Shown: positions 63,384 to 64,000 of the stretch, in pieces | Layout of the letters: the number at the start of each line of letters is the position of its first letter | Numbering within the stretch: position 1 is the first letter of the stretch | NCBI RefSeq assembly: GCF_016920785.2 | Contig: NW_024609884.1 | Coordinates: forward strand, 78,334,311-78,398,310 | Reading direction: 5' to 3' | From: Ixodes scapularis | Taxonomy: Eukaryota; Arthropoda; Arachnida; Ixodida; Ixodidae | Length of the DNA stretch: 64,000 nt | Notes under the pieces: model-generated | The model's database searches: none | Told to the model about the DNA's origin: nothing | Seen by the model: only the letters and a program-made list of their open reading frames with translations | Translations under genes and position numbers: made by a program

Positions 63384-64000
63384 CTAGTCTCAGTTTAAGG
63401 GTGAACGCCCACTCGGCCACCGATCTCCTTCCTATAATCCGTGAGCGGAGCTGTTTAGAAGATATAAGAGCGAGCTCCGGGCTTTCAGCGTCCCTGCCAA
63501 GCATGGGCGCTCGTTGGAAGAACTGTTCAGGGCCACATGCTCGCGCTTGTAGCATCGGTTGCGTCTGGACTTCAGCTGAAACGAAGTATAAAGGGCGTAT
63601 TCAGACGAGGGAGAAACCTGCGCGGGAATCAACGTTATTAGATTAGCTCAGTTACGGAACTGCCCATAGACGCCACTTGCACGAGTGGAACCCCCCCCCC
63701 CCCCCCCCCCCCTTGTACCCCACGGCTTGCCTCCCGTCGTTCGACGCGCCGCGCCAGCAGGTTACTGTGGTAACTGCAGTGCGTTCTGTGGGTACGTACG
63801 TTTCGAAGCACAGCGTTTAGATGGCGTTCCAGCTGTGCTCTATCCAGAGCCGTTTATTGGCTCTATAGAACACACAGTTAGGAAACGAAAATCTAGATGG
63901 CGCTTCAAACGTATTCCCGCCACTCCCGCGGGAAAATGTAGCAGTGGTGGATTTCAAGCCGGTGCCAAAACATCAAGGGACTGAACTAGCCGGCCGTAGG
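63384..64000. other. gene-free stretch with a solo TIR end and C22
   Basis: GCTGAAACGAAGTATA at 63571-63586 equals the right end of the 5231-6230 element, but its partner end was not found. A C22 tract lies at 63691-63712. Frames of 80-99 codons around it are not recognised. Confidence 0.45.

Overview
This looks like a stretch of a large, repeat-rich animal genome, most likely an arthropod and plausibly a hard tick. The evidence is indirect. Coding is sparse, and nearly all recognisable protein homology is retroelement or DNA-transposon. Three copies of one tRNA-headed SINE (32.1, 52.1 and 61.5 kb) look like the tRNA-derived SINEs known from ixodid ticks. Several palindromic MITE families recur. 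There are no bacterial-style operons. No identity search was possible, so the taxon is inference.

Left part (1-16 kb): AT-rich DNA with a palindromic MITE (0.7-1.1 kb), a LINE 3' fragment, a BEL/Pao gag remnant cut in two by a 1.0-kb TA-flanked terminal-inverted-repeat (TIR) element, a 121-bp tandem repeat, and a hAT-type element with a perfect 8-bp target-site duplication (TSD) at 8178-10360. Then comes a 4.1-kb foldback element (11145-15230) whose centre carries an immunoglobulin-like open frame and a nested MITE. A second, 685-bp palindrome follows directly.

Middle (16-38 kb): two decayed Ty3/gypsy pol regions lie head to tail on the minus strand. One keeps its 3' LTR, and their junction is a pair of G-tracts with TCACGTGAC palindromes. 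Next are a Penelope-like reverse-transcriptase remnant, a CpG-rich block with AT-rich islands and GATA-type motifs, a decayed CR1/L2-type LINE, and a hAT-type element (28107-31345) with a 1.8-kb Harbinger-like element nested in it (TSD TTA). After these come SINE and LINE fragments, two hairpins and a 2.35-kb minisatellite.

Right part (38-64 kb): a 5'-truncated LINE with a 742-codon open frame; a probable host terminal exon with a textbook splice acceptor at 42.2 kb; and a complete-length Ty3/gypsy element (43204-47779) with 205-bp LTRs, a tRNA-Ser-type primer site and three disabling lesions plus a catalytic Glu-to-Lys change. That element lies between the exon and the next sense-strand poly(A) signal. 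Beyond it are further MITEs, a second CpG-rich block, a hAT element with the family's C-terminal dimerisation domain and a perfect 8-bp TSD (55797-57385), nested foldback elements, and a TIR element with a possible P-element/THAP9-like transposase tail.

The window is best read as layered insertions. Several nesting relationships can be ordered in time from the sequence alone. I found no CRISPR array, rRNA, functional tRNA or complete host gene.
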